Shown: positions 16,492-24,717 of the stretch, piece after piece
How positions within the stretch are numbered: the first letter of the stretch is position 1
Layout: every line of letters starts with the position of its first letter
DNA from: Bacteroidaceae bacterium
Lineage (GTDB): Bacteria > Bacteroidota > Bacteroidia > Bacteroidales > Barnesiellaceae_A
Reading direction: 5' to 3'
Length of the DNA: 45,648 nt
NCBI GenBank assembly: GCA_017532725.1
Contig: JAFXIZ010000044.1
Coordinates: forward strand, 1 to 45,648
Translations under genes and position numbers: made by a program
Notes under the pieces: model-generated
Database searches by the model: none
Told to the model about the DNA's origin: nothing
The model's input: only the letters and a program-made list of their open reading frames with translations

Positions 16492-17177
16492 AAGGGTTTG
16501 TTTTGTGGGTTGTTATGGTAAATATCAGAGAGTATGACACCGTCTTGCATACGCACAGTGCGATCGGATACCTCGGCAAGCGACTCATCGTGCGTAACGA
16601 TGACAAAAGTGTGTCCAAATTCTTGTCGTAGGTCGAAGAAGAGTTTGTGCAACTCGGTTTTGTTGTGAGTATCGAGGCTTCCCGAAGGCTCATCGGCAAG
16701 GATTACGGCAGGGTTGTTAACCAACGCGCGTGCCACAGCCACGCGCTGTTTCTCTCCACCCGACAGTTGTGCAGGCTTGTGAGAGGTGCGATCCGATAGT
16801 CGCAGGTAGTCGAGCAGTTGTCGAGCCCTTTTCTCGGCAGCACTTGCTTTTGCACCACCTATCATAGCCGGTATCATTACGTTTTCGAGGGCAGTAAACT
16901 CGGGTAGCAGTTGGTGAAACTGAAAAACAAAACCAATATTGGCATTGCGAAAGCGAGCCATTTCATTGTCGGGCATATTATCGACACGTTTGTTGTCGAA
17001 GAGTATGCTGCCTGTTGTGGGCTTTTCGAGAGTGCCTACAATCTGTAGCAGAGTAGTCTTGCCGGCACCACTTGCCCCAACGATGGTAACAATCTCGTGG
17101 TCGGGAATGACAAGGTCTATTCCCTTGAGTACCTCAAGGTTGTCGAATTTCTTGGTTATGTTTTTTATCTCAATCAT
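16488..17177 (-). CDS. lolD: LolD-type ABC transporter ATP-binding protein
   Basis: This is a 229-residue ATPase of the MacB/LolD class. The Walker A motif [12 protein letters not shown]-loop [13 protein letters not shown] signature [15 protein letters not shown], Walker [10 protein letters not shown] and H-loop VTHD are all present. LolD energises the release of lipoproteins from the inner membrane by LolCE. No permease gene is adjacent, so the partner is elsewhere and the lipoprotein-sorting role is inferred from similarity. Start ATG 17175-17177 gives [11 protein letters not shown] and overlaps the tcdA stop (ATGA). A longer frame to 17219 would run inside tcdA and is not supported. Confidence 0.87.
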   Translation of the reverse strand: MIEIKNITKKFDNLEVLKGIDLVIPDHEIVTIVGASGAGKTTLLQIVGTLEKPTTGSILFDNKRVDNMPDNEMARFRNANIGFVFQFHQLLPEFTALENVMIPAMIGGAKASAAEKRARQLLDYLRLSDRTSHKPAQLSGGEKQRVAVARALVNNPAVILADEPSGSLDTHNKTELHKLFFDLRQEFGHTFVIVTHDESLAEVSDRTVRMQDGVILSDIYHNNPQNKPL

Positions 17178-17890
17178 ATTTGTGTCAATCTTTGTATAAC
17201 AAAAGCAGCCAAGTAGCAACCAAAAATGGCCGGCATATATGATACTGTTCCTACCGTAGTGCGTTTATTGCGCTCGCCTGTAACCTCTTCTACTGCATCG
17301 GCGCGAGGTATCTCGGTGGAATATACCACAGGAAGTTTGTGGCGAATATTCATCTTGCGCAGGTGCGACCGTACGGCACGAGCCAACCCACAATGAGTAG
17401 TCTGGTTGATATCGGCATAGCGTATTTGTGTGGGATCGATACGCGCACCGGCTCCCATCGACGAAACGACGGGTATGTTGCCTTGTAAGCAAGTTGCCAA
17501 CAGGACAACCTTGGGGGCAACTGTGTCGATGGCATCAACCACAAAGTCGTATTTCGTTTGCAATAAAGTTTCTACCCCTTCGACATCGACATAACGCTGT
17601 ATTGCAGTAAGTTGCAGCGCAGGGTTGATATCGAGCAGTCGTTGAGCCAGAACATCGACCTTGGGCTTGTCGATAGTCGAGTGCAAGGCAATGAGTTGTC
17701 GGTTGATATTGGAAGGAGCAACACAGTCGCTGTCGATAATAGTTATATGCCCAACGCCGGCGCGAACCAACATTTCGGCTGCATACGCACCCACACCACC
17801 CACGCCTACAACCAATATGTGGCTATGTTGCAGGTGTTGTAAGTTATTTTCGCTCTACAGGAGCGATGTGCGTTGCATCCATTCTTCCAT
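17174..17890 (-). pseudogene. tcdA: tRNA threonylcarbamoyladenosine dehydratase with in-frame TAG at codon 12
   Basis: TcdA (CsdL) is an E1-like enzyme that cyclises t6A37 of tRNAs in an ATP-dependent way. From ATG 17888-17890 the frame reads MEEWMQRTSLL, then TAG (17855-17857), then SENNLQHLQHSHILVVGVGG without a frameshift. The total is 239 codons, full family length. The residues before the stop match the family N-terminus (typically RTxLLLG). Downstream, the Rossmann loop GVGGVGAYAAEM, D-binding IDSDCVAPSNINRQ, VDAIDTVAPKV and CGLARAVRSHLRK are intact. A TTG at 17813-17815 could restart translation but would lose the first strand. It is a nonsense mutant, a sequencing or assembly error, or a gene using internal initiation. 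Confidence 0.8.
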
Positions 17891-17964
17891 ACCAATTACG
17901 AAGATATAACTTTTTTGTCGAAAAGGGAGTAAACGGTATATTATTTAACAGTTTTGCACAAGGC

Positions 17965-18756
17965 TTAGTCGGTCATCCAATTGTGAATGCGATTATCAAT
18001 GTCGTTGAGGCTGCGATCGGGGGTAACGGGAACAACCGATATATAGTTGCGAGCCAACCAATATTCGTCGGTATCCTCGGCATCAGGCTCGGCATTCTCG
18101 AAATGACCTGTAAGCCAATGGTATGGTCGGCCGAAGGGGTCGAGGCGCGATTCGTATTCGCTCACCCACTTGCCACGCGCTGCACGACACACCTTGATAC
18201 CCTCTATACAGTCGGTATCGGGAATGTTGACATTCAGAGCCATCCCGTTGGGCAACCCTTGTGATAAAGCGCGTTGGCACAAGTCTGCCACCACCTCGCC
18301 ACACACCGAGAAGTCGGCATCGGGAGCGAAACAGCACAACGAAAAACCAATAGAGGGAATACCGTGAATAGCACCCTCAAAGACAGCACCCATAGTACCC
18401 GAATATACCACGCTAACTGCCGAGTTGCTGCCGTGATTGATACCCGAAACAATAAGGTCGGGCTTGTCGGCCAACAGCACATTGAGGGCAAGTTTCACAC
18501 AATCGACCGGCGTACCCGATGTCTTGAAGGCCTTGTACCCGGGTTGTTCATCCACCTGTGCCATACGAATAGGCACGTTTACCGTAATGGCAGCCGACTG
18601 TCCCGAACGTGCGCTATCGGGAGCCACAACCACAACATCGCCCAGAGGCAGAAGAAATTGAGTTAATGATTTTATACCTTGTGCATTGATACCGTCGTCG
18701 TTGGTAACCAATATAAGAGGACGGTTGCTGCGAGTAATCGTTTTGTTAGTATTCAT
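17965..18756 (-). CDS. surE: 5'/3'-nucleotidase SurE
   Basis: SurE is a divalent-metal nucleoside-monophosphate phosphatase, often linked to stationary-phase survival. The 263-residue product has the N-terminal metal site TNDDGINAQG. It also has APDSARSGQSAAIT, the TSGTPVDCVKLAL segment, SGINHGSNSAVSVVYSGT and GAIHGIPSIGFSLC, all conserved in the family. It starts at ATG 18754-18756. The promoter at 18779-18809 lies within the repeated structured element described for 18779-18934. Confidence 0.97.
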   Translation of the reverse strand: MNTNKTITRSNRPLILVTNDDGINAQGIKSLTQFLLPLGDVVVVAPDSARSGQSAAITVNVPIRMAQVDEQPGYKAFKTSGTPVDCVKLALNVLLADKPDLIVSGINHGSNSAVSVVYSGTMGAVFEGAIHGIPSIGFSLCCFAPDADFSVCGEVVADLCQRALSQGLPNGMALNVNIPDTDCIEGIKVCRAARGKWVSEYESRLDPFGRPYHWLTGHFENAEPDAEDTDEYWLARNYISVVPVTPDRSLNDIDNRIHNWMTD

Positions 18757-18778
18757 CTGAAAACCTTTTTACAGGTTA

Positions 18779-18809
18779 CAAAGATAGCGATAAGCGAGAG
18801 GAGAACAAA
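18779..18809 (-). promoter_or_regulatory. promoter of surE, inside the repeated element
   Basis: The minus strand has TTTG (18806-18809), a 19-base spacer and TATCTTTG (18779-18786), matching the Bacteroidota consensus. The same arrangement occurs upstream of mtn. The -7 element lies 22 bases from the ATG, so the leader is short. Confidence 0.85.
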
Positions 18810-18934
18810 ATAAACTTGTTTATTTTTTATCCCGAGCATTGCTATCTTCGACGCAAGTCAAAGTGCGATAAGCGAGAGGAGAACAAAATAAACTTGTTTA
18901 TTTTTTATCCCGAGCATTGCTATCTTGGGTGAAT
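18779..18934. repeat. tandem pair of about 78-bp structured promoter-bearing elements
   Basis: Two copies of a unit beginning GATAAGCGAG (18789 and 18867) repeat with a 78-bp period. Each has a central hairpin AAATAAAC-TT-GTTTATTT, then TTATCCCGAGCATT and GCTATCTT. In the proximal copy GATAGC (18783-18788) pairs with GCTATC (18841-18846); in the distal copy the left arm is replaced by AAAGTGC. The unit recurs upstream of mtn (45280-45441). The rest of the gap to parA (18935-19211) is AT-rich and holds a segment (18962-18991) shared with 38546-38576. Confidence 0.85.
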
Positions 18935-18961
18935 AAACGAGCGAGAAAAATCAAAAAGGAG

Positions 18962-18991
18962 AGAGAAAAGAAAACAAGTTTGCTCGAATTT
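18962..18991 (+). repeat. segment shared with the region upstream of the U32 peptidase gene
   Basis: A 30-base stretch starting AGAGAAAAGAAAACAAGTT and continuing TGCTCGAATTT is nearly identical to 38546-38576, with two or three differences. Both copies lie upstream of genes near CGAG-containing sequence that resembles the surE/mtn element, so this may be a diverged relative. Confidence 0.55.
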
Positions 18992-19077
18992 CAATATAAT
19001 GATAGGATAACCGGCATCAAACATTGAAAATAAATTTAAAAAAGAGTTTAATATTTCGTAATCAAGTAGTTTTGCAT

Positions 19078-19085
19078 TATCTTCG
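19078..19085 (+). promoter_or_regulatory. possible -7 element of parA
   Basis: TATCTTCG differs by one base from TAnnTTTG, and a TTTC lies 20 bases upstream. It would give a leader of about 120 nt. This is an imperfect match; the promoter of parA could be elsewhere in this AT-rich gap. Confidence 0.3.
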
Positions 19086-19211
19086 CGTGATTATTCAAGA
19101 GATGGTTATTAACAAAAAGGGTCACTTATCAACAATTTGAGCAATTTGTTGCCAAAAGAGGCTTATGAGTAGGTAAAATTATCTTTTCTTTGCATAGACA
19201 AAAAGAAGAAT

Positions 19212-19979
19212 ATGGGTAAAATAATAGCGATAGCCAATCAAAAGGGAGGTGTTGGTAAAACAACAACCTCGATGAATCTTGCAGCCTCTTTAGCCTTGCT
19301 CGATAAGAGAGTATTGCTGGTCGATGCCGACCCTCAAGCAAATGCTTCGTCGGGTTTGGGTGTGGACATACGCACGATTAAATGCTCGATATACGAATGC
19401 TTGATAAACAATAAGACCATTGCCGAGGCTCGTTGTGATAGCTCTGTGCCGGGAATGTACATTGTTCCCTCTCACATCAACCTTGTGGGAGCCGAACTTG
19501 AGTTGCTCAACCTGCCACAGCGTGAGCGACGTATGGAGGCACTCTTTGAGCTGGTGCGCGATGAGTATGATTATATTATAATTGACTGTTCGCCTTCATT
19601 GGGACTTATAACAGTGAATGCTCTGACAGCAGCCGACTCGGTGATAATACCTGTGCAGGCCGAATATTTTGCACTCGAAGGTATTAGTAAATTGTTGAAT
19701 ACCATCAAGATAATAAAGGCAAAACTCAATACACGACTTGAGATAGAAGGATTTCTTCTTACTATGTACGACTCGCGTTTGAGACTTGCCAACCAGATAT
19801 ATGAGGAGTTGAAAGGACACTTTGGACGTATGGTGTTTGATACTGTTATACAGCGCAATATACGCTTGAGTGAGGCTCCCAGCCACGGATTGCCAGTGGC
19901 ATTGTATGATAGTGAGTCGCGTGGCAGTATCAATCATATGCAACTCGCCAAGGAATTGATAAAACGTAATAGAGAATAG
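19212..19979 (+). CDS. parA: chromosome-partitioning ATPase ParA
   Basis: ParA (Soj) is a deviant-Walker ATPase that binds DNA nonspecifically and works with ParB to segregate replicated origins. The 255-residue product opens with the deviant Walker A motif KGGVGKTTTSMNLA, the switch I region VDADPQANASSGLG and Walker B YIIIDCSPSLGLIT. It ends with the conserved RSEAPSHG-like segment IRLSEAPSHGLPVALYD. The length fits a chromosomal rather than plasmid ParA, with no N-terminal HTH. It starts at ATG 19212, ends in TAG, and is followed by parB after 8 bp. A chromosomal role is inferred from this and from the gene set around it. Confidence 0.96.
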   Translation: MGKIIAIANQKGGVGKTTTSMNLAASLALLDKRVLLVDADPQANASSGLGVDIRTIKCSIYECLINNKTIAEARCDSSVPGMYIVPSHINLVGAELELLNLPQRERRMEALFELVRDEYDYIIIDCSPSLGLITVNALTAADSVIIPVQAEYFALEGISKLLNTIKIIKAKLNTRLEIEGFLLTMYDSRLRLANQIYEELKGHFGRMVFDTVIQRNIRLSEAPSHGLPVALYDSESRGSINHMQLAKELIKRNRE

Positions 19980-19987
19980 ACAGATAT

Positions 19988-20866
19988 ATGGCAGCCGGAA
20001 AAAGAAATGCTTTGGGAAGAGGTCTTGACGCCCTTATCAATATGGACGAAATAGAAACCTCCGGAACGTCATCGATAAGCGAAATAGAGTTGTCGCGCAT
20101 ACAACCTAACCCCGACCAGCCTCGTAGAGAGTTTGACGACGAGAGCCTCGAGGAACTTGCTGCGTCGATTCGTGAAATAGGTATTGTGCAACCTATATCG
20201 CTGCGACAACTTGACAATGGAACATATCAGATTATAGCCGGTGAGCGTCGTTATCGTGCGGCTCTCATTGCCGGGCTTGCCACTGTGCCGGCCTACATAC
20301 GCACCGTTGAAGATGAGGCTGTAATGGAGATGGCACTTGTCGAAAACATCCAACGCGAAGACCTCAACGCCATAGAGATAGCATTGTCCTTTAAGAAACT
20401 GATGGAGCAATACAAACTCACACAAGAGCAGTTGAGCGAGCGTGTGGGTAAGAAGCGTACCACTGTTGCCAACTATCTGCGTCTGCTGAAACTTCCTGCC
20501 GAGGTGCAAATAGGCCTACGCGATAGAATTATTGATATGGGTCACGCTCGTGCATTGCTTTCGGTAGAGAGTGCCGCCGTACAACTTGAGTTGTATAAAG
20601 CCATTGTTGCCGAGGGGCTGTCGGTGCGCAAGGTCGAGGAGTTGGCTCGCAGTATGGCTCAAGCCCCCGACTCGGCAGTGAAGAGAGTGGCTCGCAACAG
20701 CGCACGTCGCAAGGAGTACAACTTGTTGAAAAATCATCTTTCGGACTTCTTCGGTACAAAGGTGCAATTTACCTGCGATGACAAGGGTAAAGGTAAAATA
20801 AGTATTCCGTTTAAGAACGAGGATGAGTTGGAACGACTTATTGCTTTGTTTGATAAATTGAAATAA
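19988..20866 (+). CDS. parB: chromosome-partitioning protein ParB
   Basis: ParB (Spo0J) binds parS and acts as a CTP-dependent DNA clamp. The 292-residue product has an N-terminal LGRGLDALI motif, the Box I region (IELSRIQPNPDQPRREFD) and Box II with the CTP-binding signature GERRYRAA. It has the central helix-turn-helix (LTQEQLSERVGKKRTTVANY) and a C-terminal dimerisation region (GKISIPFKNEDELERLIALF). Its TAA stop overlaps the ATG of the DUF5683 gene. I did not recognise a parS site in the window. Confidence 0.96.
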   Translation: MAAGKRNALGRGLDALINMDEIETSGTSSISEIELSRIQPNPDQPRREFDDESLEELAASIREIGIVQPISLRQLDNGTYQIIAGERRYRAALIAGLATVPAYIRTVEDEAVMEMALVENIQREDLNAIEIALSFKKLMEQYKLTQEQLSERVGKKRTTVANYLRLLKLPAEVQIGLRDRIIDMGHARALLSVESAAVQLELYKAIVAEGLSVRKVEELARSMAQAPDSAVKRVARNSARRKEYNLLKNHLSDFFGTKVQFTCDDKGKGKISIPFKNEDELERLIALFDKLK

Positions 20867-21672
20867 TGAGGATGTCGGATACCATATTGCAACACTGTAA
20901 GCATATATATATGTATATATGTGTGTTGATGTGTGTGTCCATATTCCCCATCTCGGTGTATGCCCAAAAGGATGTTACACCACTCCAAGATAGTATTGTA
21001 CCTCCTCAAGATAGTGTTAACGATACAATTGTTGCTGTTCCCACCGATAGTAGTTCGGTCGATGCTCGTATAATGGCTATTAAACAACGAATGGATTCGT
21101 TGAACAGCGCAGCATTGATAGACAGCACGGCCATTGCTGTCGATTCGTTGCAAGTACAAAAGAATGCTACATCGACATTCAACCCCGATGGAATGCGTGC
21201 CGTATGGTTGTCGGCACTGTTTCCCGGATTGGGGCAGATATATAACCGTAGATATTGGAAACTACCCATTGTCGTGGGTGGTTTTATGGGTCTTGTATAT
21301 GCAACAAGTTGGAATGGGCGTATGTACGCCGATTACCAACAAGCCTACCTCGATGTGATGGATACCGACCCCACAACCAATAGTTATATGAACTTCTTCC
21401 CTTCCTATTATAAAGAAGAAGACATAGACAAGACTTGGCTTAAGAACGTACTGAAAAACCGAAAAGATTCATACAGGCATTATCGTGATTATTGCATAGT
21501 GGGAATGGTGGCATTGTACTTGGTGTGCATATTGGATGCCTATGTCGATGCCGAGTTGTATAATTTCGATATGTCGCCTGACTTGGCCATTGTTGTCAAG
21601 CCGGCTATTATTCCCGTAACATCCTCCATAGAACATTCGGCACTTGGGTTACATTGTGCCATTACTTTCTGA
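20866..21672 (+). CDS. DUF5683 membrane protein
   Basis: This 268-residue protein is of the DUF5683 family, which in Bacteroidota usually lies between parB and a LysM transglycosylase. It begins with a signal peptide or signal anchor (ILQHCKHIYMYICVLMCVSI, then SVYAQ). A low-complexity Ser/Asp/Thr-rich periplasmic stretch follows. The domain core is WLSALFPGLGQIYNRRYWK, YRHYRDYCIVGMVALYLVCI and LDAYVDAELYNFD. A role in cell envelope growth or division is only a guess from context. It starts with ATG overlapping the parB stop. Confidence 0.82.
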   Translation: MRMSDTILQHCKHIYMYICVLMCVSIFPISVYAQKDVTPLQDSIVPPQDSVNDTIVAVPTDSSSVDARIMAIKQRMDSLNSAALIDSTAIAVDSLQVQKNATSTFNPDGMRAVWLSALFPGLGQIYNRRYWKLPIVVGGFMGLVYATSWNGRMYADYQQAYLDVMDTDPTTNSYMNFFPSYYKEEDIDKTWLKNVLKNRKDSYRHYRDYCIVGMVALYLVCILDAYVDAELYNFDMSPDLAIVVKPAIIPVTSSIEHSALGLHCAITF

Positions 21673-21679
21673 TATAGAT

Positions 21680-23134
21680 ATGACAACATTCAGTAGATTA
21701 CTTTCATTGATAGTAGCAACCACAATTTCGGTAGTAGCCGTAGCACAAACTCCGGTCGATTCGGTGGCTGCTCGTGATACCATAACCGATGCCCGATTTG
21801 AGTTGCCTCAAGCGTATGTCGATAATCTTGAGAAGCATCTCGACGATTGGTATCTGTTGAACTATACCGTATATGAGCCTCAAAAGAGCCGTACAACACA
21901 CGATGTTAACTATCCCGACTCGGTGTATCGCCGGCGATTGTCGGACTTGGAAACGGTTATAGATATGCCCTACAACCAGATAGTGCGTAATTGTATCGAT
22001 CGTTATATGCGCAACAGTCGCAATTCGTTGAGTGCCATTTTGGGTCGCAGTACCCGTTTTATGCCCATCTTTGAACAAGCACTCGAGGAGGCCGGTTTGC
22101 CACTTGAACTTAAATATTTGGCAGTGGTAGAGTCGGCATTGCGCCCCGATGCAACATCGCGCGTGGGTGCTGCCGGATTGTGGCAGTTTATGGCTCCTAC
22201 AGGCCGGATGTATAACCTCGAAGTGAGTTCGTTGGTTGATGAGCGTCGTGACCCGTACAAATCGACGGCTGCCGCAGCGCGTTATCTCAAGGACTTGTAC
22301 GATATGTTTGGCGATTGGCATTTGGCGCTTGCTGCCTACAATTGTGGCCCCGGCAAGGTGGCTCGTTGCATAAGAGCCACAGGAAAGAAGGATTTCTGGG
22401 ATATATATTATATGTTGCCCTCCGAAACGCGTATGTATGTACCTTTGTTTATAGCGGCCAACTATGCTATGACATATTATGAGCAACATAATATCGAGCC
22501 CGTTCTGCCCATCAAACGCCTTACTACCGACTCGGTAACGGTAAAGAATCGCCTATATTTCGAGCATATATCGAAGGTTATGGATATACCTGTCGATGCA
22601 TTGAAAGAGTTGAATCCTCAATATCGTTGCGACATCATCCCCGGCAGTGCCACCAAACCTTATACTCTTATATTGCCCTCGCAACAGGCCTTTGCCTTTG
22701 TTGTTATGCAAGACTCCATTATTGCCTACACCAAGCGCGAAATGGAGGCTCAAGGCATTACTGAGGATGAAATATCAACCGAGCCTACTCCCATTTACCA
22801 CAAGGTGCGCAGTGGCGAAACACTATCGAAGATAGCCCGCAAGTATGGTACAACGGTGAAAAACATCAAGAAGTGGAGTGGCATCAAGAGCGACCGTCTG
22901 CGTGTGGGTCAGACGGTGATTGTGGGTTGGAGCAATGGCTCGTATGTAGCCCCCAAATCGGCTGCAAAGTCGAAAAAAGCCACAGCCGATAAGTCGAGTT
23001 ACCACAAGGTGCGTAAGGGAGAAACCCTTTCGACCATTGCACAACGATACGGCACAACGGTAAAGAGAATAAAGCGAGCCAATAATATGACAAGCGACCG
23101 TATCAGTGTCGGTCAGCGCTTGGCAATACCTTAA
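21680..23134 (+). CDS. mltD: membrane-bound lytic murein transglycosylase D-like protein with two LysM domains
   Basis: This 484-residue exported peptidoglycan hydrolase has an SLT (GH23) domain and cleaves glycan strands to anhydro-muropeptides. The signal peptide is residues 1-22 (ending VAVAQ). The catalytic Glu is in VVESALRP, near residue 149. GAAGLWQFMAPTGRMY and AAYNCGPGKV are family motifs. Two LysM domains bind peptidoglycan, at about 373-417 and 440-484 (each begins YHKVR-GETLS). I chose ATG 21680 because it gives a proper signal peptide; the longer frame overlaps the DUF5683 gene. It converges on recO, with 12 bp between the stops and no terminator. Confidence 0.93.
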   Translation: MTTFSRLLSLIVATTISVVAVAQTPVDSVAARDTITDARFELPQAYVDNLEKHLDDWYLLNYTVYEPQKSRTTHDVNYPDSVYRRRLSDLETVIDMPYNQIVRNCIDRYMRNSRNSLSAILGRSTRFMPIFEQALEEAGLPLELKYLAVVESALRPDATSRVGAAGLWQFMAPTGRMYNLEVSSLVDERRDPYKSTAAAARYLKDLYDMFGDWHLALAAYNCGPGKVARCIRATGKKDFWDIYYMLPSETRMYVPLFIAANYAMTYYEQHNIEPVLPIKRLTTDSVTVKNRLYFEHISKVMDIPVDALKELNPQYRCDIIPGSATKPYTLILPSQQAFAFVVMQDSIIAYTKREMEAQGITEDEISTEPTPIYHKVRSGETLSKIARKYGTTVKNIKKWSGIKSDRLRVGQTVIVGWSNGSYVAPKSAAKSKKATADKSSYHKVRKGETLSTIAQRYGTTVKRIKRANNMTSDRISVGQRLAIP

Positions 23135-23146
23135 TCACTCGTATTG

Positions 23147-23872
23147 TCAGTCGAATATAGCGTGCAAGATAGCCGGAGAACTGAGTTGCCCCATCCCCGA
23201 CAGGTGTAGATTATAATAGGTAATAATACGGTCGAGGATAACGGCGCGCTCGTTACGAGCAAACTTGAACTTGTGCATATTGCTGTAAGTCATTCGCAAC
23301 AATTTTACCATAAATGCAGCCTCGATAGGAGGCAGCGAAGGATTGATAATGGGTCGAATGCCCACAAATATACCCTCTTGCATATCGAAATATGCCCCCC
23401 GACAATAGTCGTCGGTGTTGGGAGTTATACCCATATAAGAGGTAAGCCCCACCAAGAAGCATAAGTGAAAGTTGCCCAATCCACCCTCCAATCGGTCGAG
23501 TAGGTGTATCGAACGGGCAACGTATGCAAACAAGTCGGGTTGTGACTCACTACTGCGAAGCGTGCTACCCAGAAATTCCGATAGAAACATAGCAAGCGAC
23601 GTGCGAATAGGATCGCCTTGTATGCGAGGCAGGGGTATCCAAGTGTGAGCCTCGCGAATACGTTGCATCTCGCGTCCCGAGCGCACCTCTATATCCAATT
23701 CAAGCAGTGACAGGGGCATATACAAGGCTCGTGCCATCTTGGCTGTTCGCCCCGTACCTCGTGGCAAAGTGTATGACACACGCCCATATTTCTCGGTAAA
23801 GATATGCACCACCGATAGCGTGTCGTTGTAGGGAATTGTATATAGCACTATGCCGCGAGTCTTTTCGTACAT
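23147..23872 (-). CDS. recO: DNA repair protein RecO
   Basis: RecO acts with RecR to load RecA on SSB-coated DNA in gap repair. The 241-residue product has the N-terminal OB-fold region (EKTRGIVLYTIPYNDTLSVV, then IFTEKYGRVSYTLPRG) and a helical C-terminal region (LFAYVARSIHLLDRLEGG, HLCFLVGLTSYMGI). The zinc-binding cysteines seen in some RecO proteins are not evident; only a single Cys at DDYCRG is present. I chose ATG 23870-23872 (MYEKTRGIVL), which removes 12 unconserved residues. No clear promoter precedes it. Confidence 0.92.
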   Translation of the reverse strand: MYEKTRGIVLYTIPYNDTLSVVHIFTEKYGRVSYTLPRGTGRTAKMARALYMPLSLLELDIEVRSGREMQRIREAHTWIPLPRIQGDPIRTSLAMFLSEFLGSTLRSSESQPDLFAYVARSIHLLDRLEGGLGNFHLCFLVGLTSYMGITPNTDDYCRGAYFDMQEGIFVGIRPIINPSLPPIEAAFMVKLLRMTYSNMHKFKFARNERAVILDRIITYYNLHLSGMGQLSSPAILHAIFD

Positions 23873-23989
23873 AGATGCAAAATAACATATTATATGGTAA
23901 AGAAACAAATAAAAAACCTATAAACACGCCTTAAAAATGGTGTTTTCGGCCGAAAATTTAGGTAAATAGCAAATTTTGAGCCGAAAAGT

Positions 23990-24020
23990 TTTGCAGTTAT
24001 AAAAAAGTGCCGTATATTTG
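23990..24020 (+). promoter_or_regulatory. promoter of the tRNA-Glu-rpsT-tRNA-Glu unit
   Basis: TTTG (23990-23993), a 19-base spacer and TATATTTG (24013-24020) match the Bacteroidota consensus. It is followed by 47 bases to the first tRNA. Confidence 0.88.
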
Positions 24021-24067
24021 CACTCGCTTTTGCAAGTAGCACTTTTGCACAGCAAAGCAATAGGTAA

Positions 24068-24139
24068 GGCCCATTCGTCTATCGGTTAGGACGCAAGATT
24101 TTCATTCTTGAAAGAGCGGTTCGATTCCGCTATGGGCTA
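24068..24139 (+). tRNA. tRNA-Glu (anticodon UUC), copy 1
   Basis: A full cloverleaf with acceptor stem GGCCCAT/ATGGGCT (G1-U72), anticodon stem CAAGA/TCTTG around the loop TTTTCAT (anticodon TTC), and T loop TTCGATT. The discriminator is A. CCA is not encoded here (CAG follows). It is the first gene of a unit with rpsT and an identical tRNA-Glu. Confidence 0.97.
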
Positions 24140-24166
24140 CAGATAATAAATAAAACACTATAGAAT

Positions 24167-24418
24167 ATGGCAAATCATAAATCTGCTAAAAAAAGAATTA
24201 GAGAGACACAAGTAAGAAACTTGCACAACCGTTACTATGCTAAGACTGCTCGTAACGCTATGCGTAAGTTGCGTGCTACAACTGTGAAGGATGAGGCCGC
24301 TGAATTGTACAAGAAAGTAAGCGCTATGCTCGATAAGCTTGCCAAGAAGAACATCATTCACGCTAACAAGGCAGCCAACCTCAAATCGAAACTCGCTCAC
24401 CACGTTAACGCTCTCTAA
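24167..24418 (+). CDS. rpsT: 30S ribosomal protein S20
   Basis: S20 is a primary 16S rRNA-binding protein of the small subunit. The 83-residue basic protein begins [20 protein letters not shown]. It has the family segments [16 protein letters not shown] and [20 protein letters not shown], which is full length. It starts at ATG 24167, 27 bases after the first tRNA-Glu, and is followed by a second identical tRNA-Glu. Codon use is strongly biased, as expected for a ribosomal protein gene. Confidence 0.98.
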   Translation: MANHKSAKKRIRETQVRNLHNRYYAKTARNAMRKLRATTVKDEAAELYKKVSAMLDKLAKKNIIHANKAANLKSKLAHHVNAL

Positions 24419-24458
24419 TAGAAGTTAACTCTTACAGGTGGCTTTTGCCCCTGATGAT

Positions 24459-24530
24459 GGCCCATTCGTCTATCGGTTAGGACGCAAGATTTTCATTCTT
24501 GAAAGAGCGGTTCGATTCCGCTATGGGCTA
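24459..24530 (+). tRNA. tRNA-Glu (anticodon UUC), copy 2
   Basis: The 72 bases appear identical to copy 1 at 24068-24139. Here CCA (24531-24533) follows the discriminator, probably by chance since CCA is not encoded after the other tRNAs in the window. The terminator begins at the next base. Confidence 0.97.
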
Positions 24531-24533
24531 CCA

Positions 24534-24563
24534 AGACCGTCTGAATTACAGACGGTCTTTTCT
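24534..24563 (+). terminator. intrinsic terminator of the tRNA-Glu-rpsT unit
   Basis: A perfect 10-bp stem (AGACCGTCTG, 24534-24543, with 24549-24558) and an AATTA loop are followed by TTTTCTT. It lies directly after the second tRNA-Glu. Confidence 0.92.
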
Positions 24564-24650
24564 TGTGTGAGGCTGTTGCTATACTTTGTTGTTGACCAGT
24601 ATCCCTAACAAGTCTGTTCACCGACAATTTATGAACCCACTATATATCAA

Positions 24651-24683
24651 CAACTCCAAGGTCGAAAATTCGCCTTGGAGTTG
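24651..24683 (-). terminator. hairpin downstream of the antiporter gene
   Basis: An 11-bp perfect stem (CAACTCCAAGG, 24651-24661, with 24673-24683) has an 11-base loop. It lies 35 bases past the antiporter stop on the minus strand. The minus-strand flank after it is AT-rich (TGATATATAG) rather than a clean U-tract; on the plus strand TCTTTG follows. Termination is likely but the direction is uncertain. Confidence 0.6.
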
Positions 24684-24717
24684 TCTTTGTTATGAATCAA
24701 TAGTGGGGCTGTTGCGA

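Noticed and set aside
18779..18934. CRISPR array
   Set aside because: Only two copies with a 78-bp period are present, and the whole unit is repeated without variable spacers; no cas genes are nearby.
18935..19211. oriC or parS near parAB
   Set aside because: TTATTAACA (19106) and TTATCAACA (19126) only approach the DnaA-box consensus, no cluster or dnaA is present, and I found no parS-like palindrome. The presence of rnpA, gyrB and parAB in one window is suggestive but not enough.
21704..22489. 261-codon frame antisense to mltD
   Set aside because: It lies within the SLT domain coding sequence and has no independent support.
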